Assembly (NCBI GenBank): GCA_011620555.1
Contig: WOYY01000061.1
Location: 19,703 to 83,702 of the forward strand
Length of the DNA: 64,000 bases
Direction: 5' to 3'
Source of the DNA: Anaerolineaceae bacterium
Lineage (GTDB): Bacteria; Chloroflexota; Anaerolineae; Anaerolineales; Anaerolineaceae
In this document: piece by piece, positions 1 to 8,396 of the stretch
Position numbering within the stretch: the first letter of the stretch is position 1
Layout of the letters: each line of letters starts with the position of its first letter
Made by a program: the position numbers and the translations under genes
Notes under the pieces: generated by a model
Seen by the model: the letters and a program-made list of their open reading frames with translations, nothing else
Told to the model about the DNA's origin: nothing
Databases searched by the model: none

Positions 1-18
1 AGCTCTAAGGAGTTTGGT

Positions 19-1578
19 ATGGAACAAAAACGAGCGGCAGGGATTCTCCTGCACCCCACCAGTCTGCCCGGTCCGGACGGCATCGGCGACCTGGGACCGG
101 AAGCCTTTCGATGGATCGATTTTCTGCACCAGTCGGGCTGCCAGTTCTGGCAGGTCCTGCCGCTGGGGCCGACCGGTTACGCCGATTCACCCTATCAATG
201 TTTCTCCGCGTTTGCAGGCAACCCCTATCTGATCAGCGCGACCGCGCTGCTGGACCAGGGACTGCTCACCAGGGCTGACCTGGCTGACCGGCCGGCCTTT
301 CCCCTGGAACGGGTGGATTACGGCCCCGTGATCCGATGGAAACTGGAGCTTATCTCCCGGGCCTTCAGGAATTTCCTGGCCCAGGGCGACAAAGCCCTCC
401 AGGCGGAGTTTGACCTCTTCAAAGGAGTCGAGAAAGAGTGGCTCGCGCCCTTCGCGGTTTTCATGGCCATCAAGTCGGAACATAATCTTGAACCCTGGGA
501 TCAATGGCCTAAAGACCTCCGCCAGCGCAAACCCTCAGCGCTGAAAGCCTTCGCCCAAAGTCACACCAATGAGATCGAACAGCACGCCTTTGCTCAATTC
601 ATTTTCTTCAGGCAATGGCAGGCCGTCAGGCAGTATGCCCACGAAAAGGGCATCCGGATCATCGGGGATATCCCGATCTTCGTCGCCTATGACAGCGCCG
701 ATGTCTGGGTGAATAAGGACCTGTTCTATCTGGATGCTAAAGGAATGCCCGAAGTCGTCGCAGGCGTCCCGCCAGATTATTTCTCCCGCACAGGCCAGCT
801 CTGGGGCAACCCGCTCTACAAATGGGACGCCCACAAGGCTCAGGGCTACGCCTGGTGGCTCTCCCGGCTGCAGGCCGTGCTCCGGCAGGTGGATATCGTC
901 CGGCTGGACCATTTCCGCGGCTTTGAGGCCTATTGGGAAATCCCTTTCGGAAACGAGACCGCTGAACAGGGACGCTGGGTGAAAGGCCCTGGCAAGGATT
1001 TCTTCCGTGTGGTTGAAGAAAAGTTGGGTAATCTGCCGATCATTGCGGAAGACCTCGGCGTGATCACCGCAGGCGTGACGGAGATGCGGGAAGCCTTTCA
1101 CCTCCCCGGAATGAAAATCCTCCAGTTCGCTTTCGCGGCGGACCCCGATGACGATTTCCTCCCCCATAACTACCCGGTCAACTGCGTGGCCTACACCGGC
1201 ACCCATGACAACAACACCACCCGCGGCTGGTACGACAACGCCCCGGAGCGTGAGAAGGACTTTTGCCGGCGCTACCTCGCCCGTTCCGGCCAGGACATCG
1301 CCTGGTCAATGATCCGCGCCCTCTGGAATTCCGTGGCGGCCTGGGTGCTGGCGCCGATGCAGGATTTCCTCAGCCTGGGCGAATGGGCCAGGATGAACTA
1401 CCCAGGCAACCCCTCGGGAAACTGGAACTGGCGGATGCACCCCAACGCCATCAACGAAGGCTTGATTGCAAGACTACACGAAACAAACTTTTTGTACGGC
1501 CGATTACCTGAGGAAGAGAAAGCAGAATATCGCCAACAGGTGACCGCTGAGACCGAAGGCCAGGTCAAGCCCCATTGA
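19..1578 (+). CDS. malQ: 4-alpha-glucanotransferase (amylomaltase)
   Basis: 519 aa, the usual length for GH77 amylomaltase, a cytoplasmic enzyme that transfers alpha-1,4-glucan segments between maltodextrins and releases glucose. The N-terminus carries the family opening GILLHPTSLPGPDGIGDLG, and the catalytic residues are recognisable in VDIVRLDHFRGF (nucleophile Asp), IIAEDLG (acid/base Glu) and YTGTHDNNT. The ATG at 19 is preceded by AAGGAG at good spacing. It is the first gene in the window, so any upstream partner is out of view. Its end overlaps the convergent EamA gene by 14 bp. Released glucose could be used by the polyphosphate glucokinase 1.5 kb downstream; that link is inference. 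Confidence 0.96.
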   Translation: MEQKRAAGILLHPTSLPGPDGIGDLGPEAFRWIDFLHQSGCQFWQVLPLGPTGYADSPYQCFSAFAGNPYLISATALLDQGLLTRADLADRPAFPLERVDYGPVIRWKLELISRAFRNFLAQGDKALQAEFDLFKGVEKEWLAPFAVFMAIKSEHNLEPWDQWPKDLRQRKPSALKAFAQSHTNEIEQHAFAQFIFFRQWQAVRQYAHEKGIRIIGDIPIFVAYDSADVWVNKDLFYLDAKGMPEVVAGVPPDYFSRTGQLWGNPLYKWDAHKAQGYAWWLSRLQAVLRQVDIVRLDHFRGFEAYWEIPFGNETAEQGRWVKGPGKDFFRVVEEKLGNLPIIAEDLGVITAGVTEMREAFHLPGMKILQFAFAADPDDDFLPHNYPVNCVAYTGTHDNNTTRGWYDNAPEREKDFCRRYLARSGQDIAWSMIRALWNSVAAWVLAPMQDFLSLGEWARMNYPGNPSGNWNWRMHPNAINEGLIARLHETNFLYGRLPEEEKAEYRQQVTAETEGQVKPH

Positions 1579-2518
1579 TGCGCTGAGCGGACCGGCGCAC
1601 AGAGCCAACCACAATCCCAAATAAAATGAGAACGCCCCCCACGCCTTCCAACAGCGTGGGGCTTTCTTTCAAGAAGAGATAGGCCAGGATGGAGGTCCCG
1701 ATCGGTTCGCCCAGGAGCGTCAGCGAGACATACGCCGCGGAAATATATTTCAAAGCCCAATTCAACAGGGAATGCCCCAGCAGCTGGGGGACCAGTCCCA
1801 GGGCAAGCAGCCAGAGGTAGGTCCTGGGGGAATAGGAAAAGACCGGCTCGCTTCGGAACAACACCACGCTCAGCAGTAGAACAGCCGCCGTGCCATAAAC
1901 CAGCGCAGTATAGGACACCGTATCCAGCTTTTTGCGCAATTGTCGGCCCATCAACATGTAACCCGCCGCCATCCAGGCCCCAAACAAGGCCAAGGCATTC
2001 CCCCACATCGCCTTTCCGGCAAAAGCCTGCTGCGCCTGGCAGCTCAACCCGCCTTCAGCCCACTGGCAGACATTCCCCAGCCCCACGATCACCCCGCCGA
2101 TCACGGAGATCAGCAGCCCAATCCAGACCGTCTTGCTGATCCGCTCCTTCAGCACCAGCGGCGAAAGCAGCGTCACCCAGAGCGGTGTGGTTGTCACCAG
2201 CACCACCGAACTGGCAACGGAAGTGTATTCCAGTGAGGTGATCCAGGTGGCAAAGTGCAGCGCCAGGAAGACGCCCGCCAGCAAACCTTTGCTCCAATCC
2301 CGCCCCGTCAGATGGATGGGATTGCGGGCATTCCGGATCACGGCCAGCGGCACCAGGATCAAGCTGGCAATCGCCATTCGGGCCGCGGCGATCACAAGGG
2401 ATGAAGCTTCGGCTTGGGCAAAGCGGATAAATAGGGATGCGGTGGAAACAAACAGGATTCCCGTCAGGGTCGCCAGGACGGGGCGTGGGTTCTTGGAAGG
2501 GTTTTCTGGTTCGGCCAT
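1565..2518 (-). CDS. EamA/DMT-family transporter
   Basis: 317 aa, almost entirely hydrophobic, with about ten predicted transmembrane helices in two repeated EamA halves, as in drug/metabolite transporters. A short polar N-terminus (MAEPENPSKNPRP) precedes the first helix, and the last helix ends in a basic tail (VRRSAQRINGA). Substrate cannot be told from sequence. The gene converges on malQ with a 14-bp overlap and diverges from the ferredoxin gene. No Shine-Dalgarno sequence precedes the ATG. Instead a TACAAT -10 box ends only 8 nt upstream, which suggests a leaderless transcript. Confidence 0.9.
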   Translation of the reverse strand: MAEPENPSKNPRPVLATLTGILFVSTASLFIRFAQAEASSLVIAAARMAIASLILVPLAVIRNARNPIHLTGRDWSKGLLAGVFLALHFATWITSLEYTSVASSVVLVTTTPLWVTLLSPLVLKERISKTVWIGLLISVIGGVIVGLGNVCQWAEGGLSCQAQQAFAGKAMWGNALALFGAWMAAGYMLMGRQLRKKLDTVSYTALVYGTAAVLLLSVVLFRSEPVFSYSPRTYLWLLALGLVPQLLGHSLLNWALKYISAAYVSLTLLGEPIGTSILAYLFLKESPTLLEGVGGVLILFGIVVGSVRRSAQRINGA

Positions 2519-2526
2519 GGGGATTA

Positions 2527-2554
2527 ATTGTAATGCAATTCAGCGGCTTGACAA
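2527..2554 (-). promoter_or_regulatory. Promoter of the EamA gene (leaderless type)
   Basis: Reading the minus strand, TTGTCA (2549-2554) is followed after 16 nt by TACAAT (2527-2532), and the ATG begins 9 nt beyond the -10 box. The -35 hexamer overlaps that of the opposing ferredoxin promoter. Confidence 0.5.
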
Positions 2555-2576
2555 AGGCCCACCTCTCCACTACAAT
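2548..2576 (+). promoter_or_regulatory. Sigma-70-type promoter of the ferredoxin gene
   Basis: A perfect TTGACA at 2548-2553, a 17-nt spacer and TACAAT at 2571-2576. Transcription should start near 2583, leaving a leader of about 20 nt that carries the TTGGAG ribosome binding site. Confidence 0.75.
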
Positions 2577-2603
2577 CGCATAAAAACAGGAATTGGAGAT
2601 TTC

Positions 2604-3020
2604 ATGACTCACATCATTACCAGTTTATGCCTGCGTGACGGCAGTTGTGTAACGGTTTGCCCGGTGGAATGCATTGTCCCTGGCAACCCGCAGGACGAGT
2701 GGCCGCTGTACTACATTGATCCCGAAACCTGTATCGACTGCGGCGCGTGCATCCCTGAATGTCCCTTCCACGCCATCTTCCCCGAGGATGAAGTCCCCGC
2801 CGCCTTCCTGGCCCAGGGTGATGAGGTTCTGGCGGCCCCAGCGGGAACACCCGGCTTCAACGAACCCTTTGATGGGCACGACTATGAAGGCAACGAAGTC
2901 CATCTGGATCATACCCGCCGGCTGGCAGCCAATGAAGAGGTTGACCTGACCCCCGACATCCAGCTCAATTATGACTTCTTCGAGAACGGCCCAGGCTATG
3001 GCGCGCTGGGGAACGACTGA
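2604..3020 (+). CDS. Two-cluster ferredoxin (7Fe/8Fe type) with C-terminal extension
   Basis: 138 aa from the ATG at 2604, chosen because TTGGAG lies 7 nt upstream; the longer ORF in the track has no basis. Cluster motif 1 reads C9-x5-C15-x3-C19-P-x2-C23, and motif 2 is CIDCGACIPECP, a classical C-x2-C-x2-C-x3-CP. The layout resembles 7Fe ferredoxins, but the Cys normally two residues after the first is absent. About 75 residues of acidic sequence follow the second motif, so the protein is longer than a minimal ferredoxin. It probably carries electrons in the cytoplasm; partners are not encoded next to it. Confidence 0.9.
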   Translation: MTHIITSLCLRDGSCVTVCPVECIVPGNPQDEWPLYYIDPETCIDCGACIPECPFHAIFPEDEVPAAFLAQGDEVLAAPAGTPGFNEPFDGHDYEGNEVHLDHTRRLAANEEVDLTPDIQLNYDFFENGPGYGALGND

Positions 3021-3040
3021 TCCCCTCACCTAACAAAATA

Positions 3041-3073
3041 AGCGGTGTGCTGAGAGTAAGCACACCGCTTTTT
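3041..3073 (+). terminator. Bidirectional terminator between ferredoxin and ppgK
   Basis: An 11-bp perfect stem (AGCGGTGTGCT with its complement), 7-nt loop, followed by TTTT on the plus strand and preceded by A-rich sequence that gives a U-rich tail on the minus strand. It sits between two convergent genes. Confidence 0.85.
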
Positions 3074-3094
3074 AGTTGCAATGATCCCATCGGA

Positions 3095-3847
3095 TCAGTC
3101 AATGACCAGCGATTCCTCGGCCGCCATAGCCGCGCCGATGATGCCGGCCTGGTTTTGCAGTTCCGCAGGCAGGACTTCCGCCCGGATGCCCTTCAGATAT
3201 TTGCTAAAGCGGTCAAACTGCTTGCTGACGCCGCCGCCCAGGATGATCGCATCGGGACTGAAAAGGAAGTCATAAGTCTGCAGGACTTCATTCAGCCGTT
3301 TTGCCCATTGCTTCCAGGAGAGTTCCTTCTCCTTGCGGACGCCATCCCCTGCCCGGTGCTCAGCCTCCTTGCCCCGGATTTCCATATGTCCTAATTCGAT
3401 ATTGGGCCAGAGCTCTTTCTTAAGGAAGAAGGCGGACCCGATCCCGGTTCCGATTGTCAGGAAGATCACATAGCTGTCCTCGAAGCGCTTGCCGCCGCCA
3501 AAGCGCATCTCGGCCAGTCCAGCGGCATCGGCATCGTTCAGGATCACGGCCGGGCAGCCCGTTTGAGCCTGGATCAACTCCGCCATGTCCGTCCCAGTCC
3601 ATTCCGGGCTCACATTCGCCGCGGTGACCACTACCCCGCGGCGGACCACGCCAGGGAACCCCACCCCGATCTTGCCCTGCCAGTTGAACTCTTCAACTAT
3701 GTGACTGATAACCTCAATCACCTGTTCCGGCGATCCTGGCACCGGGGTTGGAATGCGGATGCGGTCCCGCAGGAATGCACCCGTCGCCACATCCACCGGC
3801 GCGCCCTTGATCCCCGACCCGCCAATGTCAATACCTAAAGCTGCCAT
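3095..3847 (-). CDS. ppgK: Polyphosphate glucokinase (ROK superfamily)
   Basis: 250 aa from the ATG at 3847, chosen because GGAGAGGAG lies 6 nt upstream. Earlier in-frame starts would put that site inside the gene. The protein opens with LGIDIGGSGIKGA (phosphate-binding loop), has the catalytic NDADAAG, and TIGTGIGSAFF of the second phosphate motif. Length and the lack of the ROK CxCGxxGC zinc motif fit the polyphosphate-glucose phosphotransferase branch better than ATP glucokinases. Reaction: glucose + polyP to glucose 6-phosphate, in the cytoplasm. It converges with ferredoxin and is followed by a shared terminator. Confidence 0.88.
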   Translation of the reverse strand: MAALGIDIGGSGIKGAPVDVATGAFLRDRIRIPTPVPGSPEQVIEVISHIVEEFNWQGKIGVGFPGVVRRGVVVTAANVSPEWTGTDMAELIQAQTGCPAVILNDADAAGLAEMRFGGGKRFEDSYVIFLTIGTGIGSAFFLKKELWPNIELGHMEIRGKEAEHRAGDGVRKEKELSWKQWAKRLNEVLQTYDFLFSPDAIILGGGVSKQFDRFSKYLKGIRAEVLPAELQNQAGIIGAAMAAEESLVID

Positions 3848-3869
3848 CGCGTTGCTCCTCTCCAATCCA

Positions 3870-5006
3870 TCATTCACAACCATTATTTAAGTGTTCTTCA
3901 TAGGTAATCGCAAAATTATGTCGTCCGGAGCCATCGCAGGCCGCCCGGAAGAAATAGTAGGGCGTCTCCGCCGGGAAGGCGACCGCCTGCAATGAGGCAA
4001 GGTCCGGGTTATCCATCGGGGTCGGTGGCAGGCCGAAGACCTGATACGTATTATAGGGCGATTCAACCGCCAGGTCCGCCCCGTTCAGGGGGGATTTCCA
4101 CCAGCTTCCCCATTCCTCCTGATAGCCCAGCGCATACTGCACGGTGGGGTCCGATTCCAGCCGGATGCCATCCCGCAGCCGGTTGTAAAAGACCGAGGCG
4201 ATCAGCGGCTTCTCCTCATCCAACACCGCTTCCTTTTGAATGATCGAAGCCAAAATCACCGCTTCCTGCACGGTCAGTCCCTGCCGGGCGAAGCCATCCA
4301 GCATTTCCTGACTGACATTGTCTGAAAAAGCCGTGAGGAAGGTCTCCATCACCGTGATGGCTTTTGCCTCCCGCGGGATCTGATAGACCCCCGGGAACAA
4401 ATAGCCCTCCAGGGTGGGCGCCTCAGAGACCGGCAACACCTCAAAGAATTCGGGCAGCGGCGCATAGGCCAGGGTGAGGAACTCAGCTTCGGTCACGTTT
4501 AGGCCGCTGGCAGCCACACTGGCCGCGACTTCCTCAACCCGCCAGCCCGCCAGGATGCTGACGGTTGCCTCCCGCGGCGTGGCGTCCAACAGATCCGCCG
4601 CAATCTCCATCGGGGTCATCTGACCACTCAACACGTATTCACCCGACTGCAGCTGCCGGTCCAGACCGCTGTACACCAGGTAGATCCGGAAAAGTTCGGC
4701 GTCGGGGATGAAGCCCGCCTGTTCCAGCCGGATGCAGACCATCCCGACCGACTCGCCCTGCCCCACGCTGAAGGGCTGCTCCTCATTGCCCGGGCTGAAA
4801 GGCTCAAACATCTCCGCCCGGTTGGAGAAGAGTTCCAGGGGATAGATCACCCGCTGGGTCAGGGTCAAAAGGGATGAAGGCTTGCCAAATTGGGTCGCAA
4901 CCTCCGAGGAGACATACAAATATCCCGTCACCAGGCCAGCCAAGGTGACCAGGACGATCAGGATGACAATCAGGAGAAATAAGGACTTTCTTTGCCGGTC
5001 AGCCAT
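3870..5006 (-). CDS. mltG: Endolytic murein transglycosylase MltG (YceG family)
   Basis: 378 aa with one N-terminal membrane anchor (residues about 8-32: SLFLLIVILIVLVTLAGLVTG) and an extracytoplasmic YceG domain. ASIIQKEA contains the catalytic Glu, and FYNRL and LESDPTVQYALG are the family signature blocks. It cleaves nascent glycan strands and so sets peptidoglycan chain length. The start overlaps the end of ruvX by 8 bp, the common ruvX-mltG arrangement, so the two are co-transcribed and probably translationally coupled. Confidence 0.95.
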   Translation of the reverse strand: MADRQRKSLFLLIVILIVLVTLAGLVTGYLYVSSEVATQFGKPSSLLTLTQRVIYPLELFSNRAEMFEPFSPGNEEQPFSVGQGESVGMVCIRLEQAGFIPDAELFRIYLVYSGLDRQLQSGEYVLSGQMTPMEIAADLLDATPREATVSILAGWRVEEVAASVAASGLNVTEAEFLTLAYAPLPEFFEVLPVSEAPTLEGYLFPGVYQIPREAKAITVMETFLTAFSDNVSQEMLDGFARQGLTVQEAVILASIIQKEAVLDEEKPLIASVFYNRLRDGIRLESDPTVQYALGYQEEWGSWWKSPLNGADLAVESPYNTYQVFGLPPTPMDNPDLASLQAVAFPAETPYYFFRAACDGSGRHNFAITYEEHLNNGCE

Positions 5007-5442
5007 GCGTGGTTTCCTCTCCGCGGACCCAGTCTTCGTTTTGGATCAGAAAATCCTGCAGCAGAATGCTGGCGGCGAGGTCGTCCAGATGCCCTTTGCG
5101 CTTTTTCCGGCTGACGCCAAGCGCCACCCGGCTGCCAATCGCCGCCTGCGTGGTCCCGCTCTCATCCCACAAGTGGACGGGAACTGCCGTCACTTCCCGG
5201 ATGGCATCCGCCAGGCGGATGGACTTACGCGCCTGGGGACCGACCTCTCCGTTGGCGTCCAAAGGCTGGCCGACCACGATCAGGTCCACAGCCTCGTCCA
5301 GGGCGATTTCTGCGAGCCGCTGGGCATCTTTATTCCGCGCAAGATGTTCCAGCACCCGCAGAGGCCGGGAAAGCGTCCCAGAGGGGTCGCTGACCGCCAC
5401 GCCGATCCGTTTCTCGCCCGGATCAACCGCCAAGACTTTCAT
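4999..5442 (-). CDS. ruvX: Holliday junction resolvase-like RuvX (YqgF)
   Basis: 147 aa from the ATG at 5442, picked because GGAGG sits 7 nt upstream and MKVLAVDPGEKRIG is the usual N-terminus. RNase H-like fold: Asp in VDPGEKRIGVAVSD, then VVGQPLDANGE and WDESGTT correspond to the conserved active-site blocks. The family is implicated in pre-16S rRNA 5' processing and is essential in many bacteria. It overlaps mltG downstream. Confidence 0.93.
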   Translation of the reverse strand: MKVLAVDPGEKRIGVAVSDPSGTLSRPLRVLEHLARNKDAQRLAEIALDEAVDLIVVGQPLDANGEVGPQARKSIRLADAIREVTAVPVHLWDESGTTQAAIGSRVALGVSRKKRKGHLDDLAASILLQDFLIQNEDWVRGEETTHG

Positions 5443-5548
5443 CAGAGGCCTCCAGCCTGAAGCTCCAGCAGGGCCGGGTTCCAAATTCTTTTGCAGGTTG
5501 TCATTAAGTTCATTTCACTTGGAATTATACAATATTTGCCTGGGTAAC

Positions 5549-5583
5549 AAAAAAGTTCCCGGCGGTCAGACCGCCGGGAACTT
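5549..5583 (-). terminator. Intrinsic terminator of the tkt-(tal-pgi) operon
   Basis: On the minus strand a GC-rich stem (AAGTTCCCGGCGGTC with its complement, 3-nt loop) is followed by six U residues, just beyond the stop of the fusion gene at 5602. Confidence 0.92.
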
Positions 5584-5601
5584 GGTTTAAATCCCTTCAG
5601 C

Positions 5602-8367
5602 TTAGAAGTTTAGTCCATCCCCCGCGGGAAGATTAATCCGGATCACCCGCCGGTCCCGGCTGCGGAGCGCGTCCAGGTCGCCCAGGGCCTGCGCCCGGGC
5701 CAGCAGGGAAAATCCATAGCCAGCTTCCGGGATAGTGAGGTCATCCACGTCCGCCTGCGTGATCTGCAGGAACAGGCCGTTGTTGGCGCCGCCCTTGTGG
5801 AGCTGCCCGGTCGAATGCAGGAAGCGGGGGCCGAAGCCGAGCGTGGTCGCCCTGCCAGTGTCCTTCAGGATCCGTTCCCGCAGGGCCGTCAGCTTCGCTT
5901 CAACTTTCGCATTTCGGGGCAGGTAAGCGTTGATCGCGATGTAATCGCCATCCTTGGCCAGCCCGTTGAAGGCTTTGATGACCTCGGCAACGGAGCCGCA
6001 TTTTTCCAGGCCAGCGAAGCCGACGCCGGCAACCTCAACTCCGGCTTTCGACCAGAGAGGCTCCGGCTCTTCCAATCGGCCCTGATCGAGATAGGATTGG
6101 ATTAACTTCGTGGTGCGGTCTTTGTTGTCCTGGACGTCCGGCTGGTCAAAGGCATTGACGCCGATCACGCTGCAGGCCACGGCGATCGCAAACTCCCAGC
6201 GGTAGAACTCCCCAGCCAGGTCATAGAGATAGGGGATATTCAGGGTGACCACCGGCTGCCCGGCCTTCACCAGCGCTGCAACGAATTCATCCCGCTCCCC
6301 GGTCGCCCGCAGGTAGGCAAACAGCCGGTCCTTGCCGTAACTCCCGGCGGCAACCCGCGGTTCATCGGCAACCGGGACGACGCCCTTGCCCAGCTTCCCG
6401 CTGGATTCAGCCACCAGCTGTTCCAGCCATGCGCCCAACGGCGCAACTGCCTCATCCGTCAGGAAGGTCAGTTTATCCCGCCCCGCCAGGGCAGCTTCGC
6501 CCAGGATGATGCCCAGGACCGCGCCGGCGTTCTCCACCAGGGGCTGATCAACCGAGCAGCGGGCAGCCATATCGCTGGCGGCCCAGAGGAACTGATCCAT
6601 ATCAATGCCCAACAGGCTGGCCGGGACCAGGCCAAATTGCGAAAGAGCGGAATAACGTCCACCCACATTCGGGTTGGCCGTAAAGACGGCCCGGAAGCCC
6701 CGTTCCGCACCCAGCGCAGCCAGCTTGCTGCCCGGGTCGGTGATGGCCACGAAATGCCTAGCGTAATCTTTGCCGGCCTCTGCTTTGGCCCGCGCCCAGA
6801 AATAGTGGAACAGGCTCATGGTCTCGGAGGTGCCGCCGGACTTGCTGGAGACAATGAAGAGGGTCTTGCCATAATCCACCCAGGCATCCAGCTCCCGGAC
6901 CTGCTCGGGGATGGTGGAGTCGAGGATGCGAAGCTCAGCGCCCTCCGCATAGCCTTCAAAAATACCGGCCAGGGTCTCAGGCGCCAGAGAAGAGCCGCCC
7001 ATGCCCAGCAGCAGGACCTTCTCAAAACCCTCGTCCAAAGCCTCATCGGCAAAATCATAAAGGTCAGCGACCAGGCTCTGGTTCGCCTCCGGCAAAGTCA
7101 GCCAGCCCAGCCGTTTCTGCACTTCCTCCCGGCCCGCGGGGTCATTCGTCCAGACGGTGGGGTCAATCCGGTGAATCCGGGAAACAAGATCCTCCGCCTC
7201 AAACTGCTCCACCCGGTCAGCAACCGCCTCAGCGAGACTGCCCAGACCCACCAGATATTGCTGGCGGCGTTCTTCGATCACCGCCAGCAACTTGTTGAAA
7301 CCATCGTTGAAACTCGCCAGACCTTCTTCTTCCAAGGTGGTTGTAATGTCATCCAGCGAGAGGCCGAGTTCGGCGAACTTGACAAAGTCATCCTTGGCCT
7401 GGTCGATTTCGTCGTAGATCGTCACGTGGGGATCGCCGTGATCCAGAAAGGCTTCCAAAGTCTTGGGGGGCATGGTATTGACCGTATTGGGGGCAACCAG
7501 TTGTTCAACATATTTCACATCGCTGTAAGCGGGGTTTTTGGTGCCGGTGGAGGCCCAGAGCGGTCGCTGTTTCTGCGCGCCAAAGCCCTGAATTTTTTGG
7601 AATCGTTCGGAATTGAAAAAATCTTCAAAATCCTGGTAGGCGAGCCGGATATTATCCACGGCCATCCGCCCCAGCAGGGCCTGCGCCACTTCGGCCTTCG
7701 GGCCGCCGGCATCCACAATTGCCTGCAAGGCGGCGTCGGTCTTGTTTTCCACCCGGGAGACGAAGAAGGAAGCGCAGGAAGCAATCCCATCCACCGCCAG
7801 GCCAGATTCCACCCGGCGTTCAAGTCCCTTCAAATAAGCATCCATCACTTCCCGGTAGCGTTCACGCGAGAAAATCAGGGTCACATTGACGTTGATCCCG
7901 GCCGCGATGGCTTCGGTGATCGCCGGAAGGCCTTCTTTGGTGCCGGGGATCTTGACGAACAGGTTCGGGCGGTTGACCGTTTCCCACAGCCAGATCGCCT
8001 CTGCCAGGGTGCCTTCCGCATCGCGGGCCAGCCGGGGATTCACTTCCAGGCTCACAAAACCATCTGCGCCGCCGGAGGCCTCGTAATAGGGCCGAAACAG
8101 GTCGGTCACGTCCTGAACGTCTTTGATCGCCAGATGATAAAAGATATCCAGGGGTTCCATGCCCGCCAAGGCCATAGTTTGCAGGTCAGCGTCGTAATCG
8201 TCGCTATCCGCGACCGCATTCATGAAGATGCTGGGGTTGGAGGTCAGGCCGAGGATATCCCGGCGCTCGATCATATCCATCAGGGTGCCATCCGCAATCA
8301 GTGATCGCCGGATGTTGTCATACCATACGGATTGGCCAAGTATGTGTAATTTATCTGCTGCGCTCAT
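5602..8367 (-). CDS. Bifunctional transaldolase / glucose-6-phosphate isomerase
   Basis: 921 aa fusion. Residues 1 to about 365 are a transaldolase with the Schiff-base Lys in NLFVKIPGT and the opening SVWYDNIRRSLI. Residues about 380-921 are a phosphoglucose isomerase, with LLLGMGGSSLAPE and SSKSGGTSET sugar-phosphate loops and a C-terminal FLHSTGQLHKGG. The fusion joins a non-oxidative pentose phosphate step to the F6P/G6P interconversion. RBS AAAGGA precedes the ATG. It lies 29 nt downstream of tkt and ends in a strong terminator, so the two form one pentose-phosphate operon. Such fusions are known in some Chloroflexi and Actinobacteria. Confidence 0.95.
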   Translation of the reverse strand: MSAADKLHILGQSVWYDNIRRSLIADGTLMDMIERRDILGLTSNPSIFMNAVADSDDYDADLQTMALAGMEPLDIFYHLAIKDVQDVTDLFRPYYEASGGADGFVSLEVNPRLARDAEGTLAEAIWLWETVNRPNLFVKIPGTKEGLPAITEAIAAGINVNVTLIFSRERYREVMDAYLKGLERRVESGLAVDGIASCASFFVSRVENKTDAALQAIVDAGGPKAEVAQALLGRMAVDNIRLAYQDFEDFFNSERFQKIQGFGAQKQRPLWASTGTKNPAYSDVKYVEQLVAPNTVNTMPPKTLEAFLDHGDPHVTIYDEIDQAKDDFVKFAELGLSLDDITTTLEEEGLASFNDGFNKLLAVIEERRQQYLVGLGSLAEAVADRVEQFEAEDLVSRIHRIDPTVWTNDPAGREEVQKRLGWLTLPEANQSLVADLYDFADEALDEGFEKVLLLGMGGSSLAPETLAGIFEGYAEGAELRILDSTIPEQVRELDAWVDYGKTLFIVSSKSGGTSETMSLFHYFWARAKAEAGKDYARHFVAITDPGSKLAALGAERGFRAVFTANPNVGGRYSALSQFGLVPASLLGIDMDQFLWAASDMAARCSVDQPLVENAGAVLGIILGEAALAGRDKLTFLTDEAVAPLGAWLEQLVAESSGKLGKGVVPVADEPRVAAGSYGKDRLFAYLRATGERDEFVAALVKAGQPVVTLNIPYLYDLAGEFYRWEFAIAVACSVIGVNAFDQPDVQDNKDRTTKLIQSYLDQGRLEEPEPLWSKAGVEVAGVGFAGLEKCGSVAEVIKAFNGLAKDGDYIAINAYLPRNAKVEAKLTALRERILKDTGRATTLGFGPRFLHSTGQLHKGGANNGLFLQITQADVDDLTIPEAGYGFSLLARAQALGDLDALRSRDRRVIRINLPAGDGLNF

Positions 8368-8396
8368 TTCAAAGGTCCTTTCAACAGTACTATTAA

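Noticed and set aside
6637-8304. 555-aa plus-strand ORF opposite the transaldolase-GPI gene
   Set aside because: Antisense shadow of a clear enzyme; no RBS and no recognisable domain.
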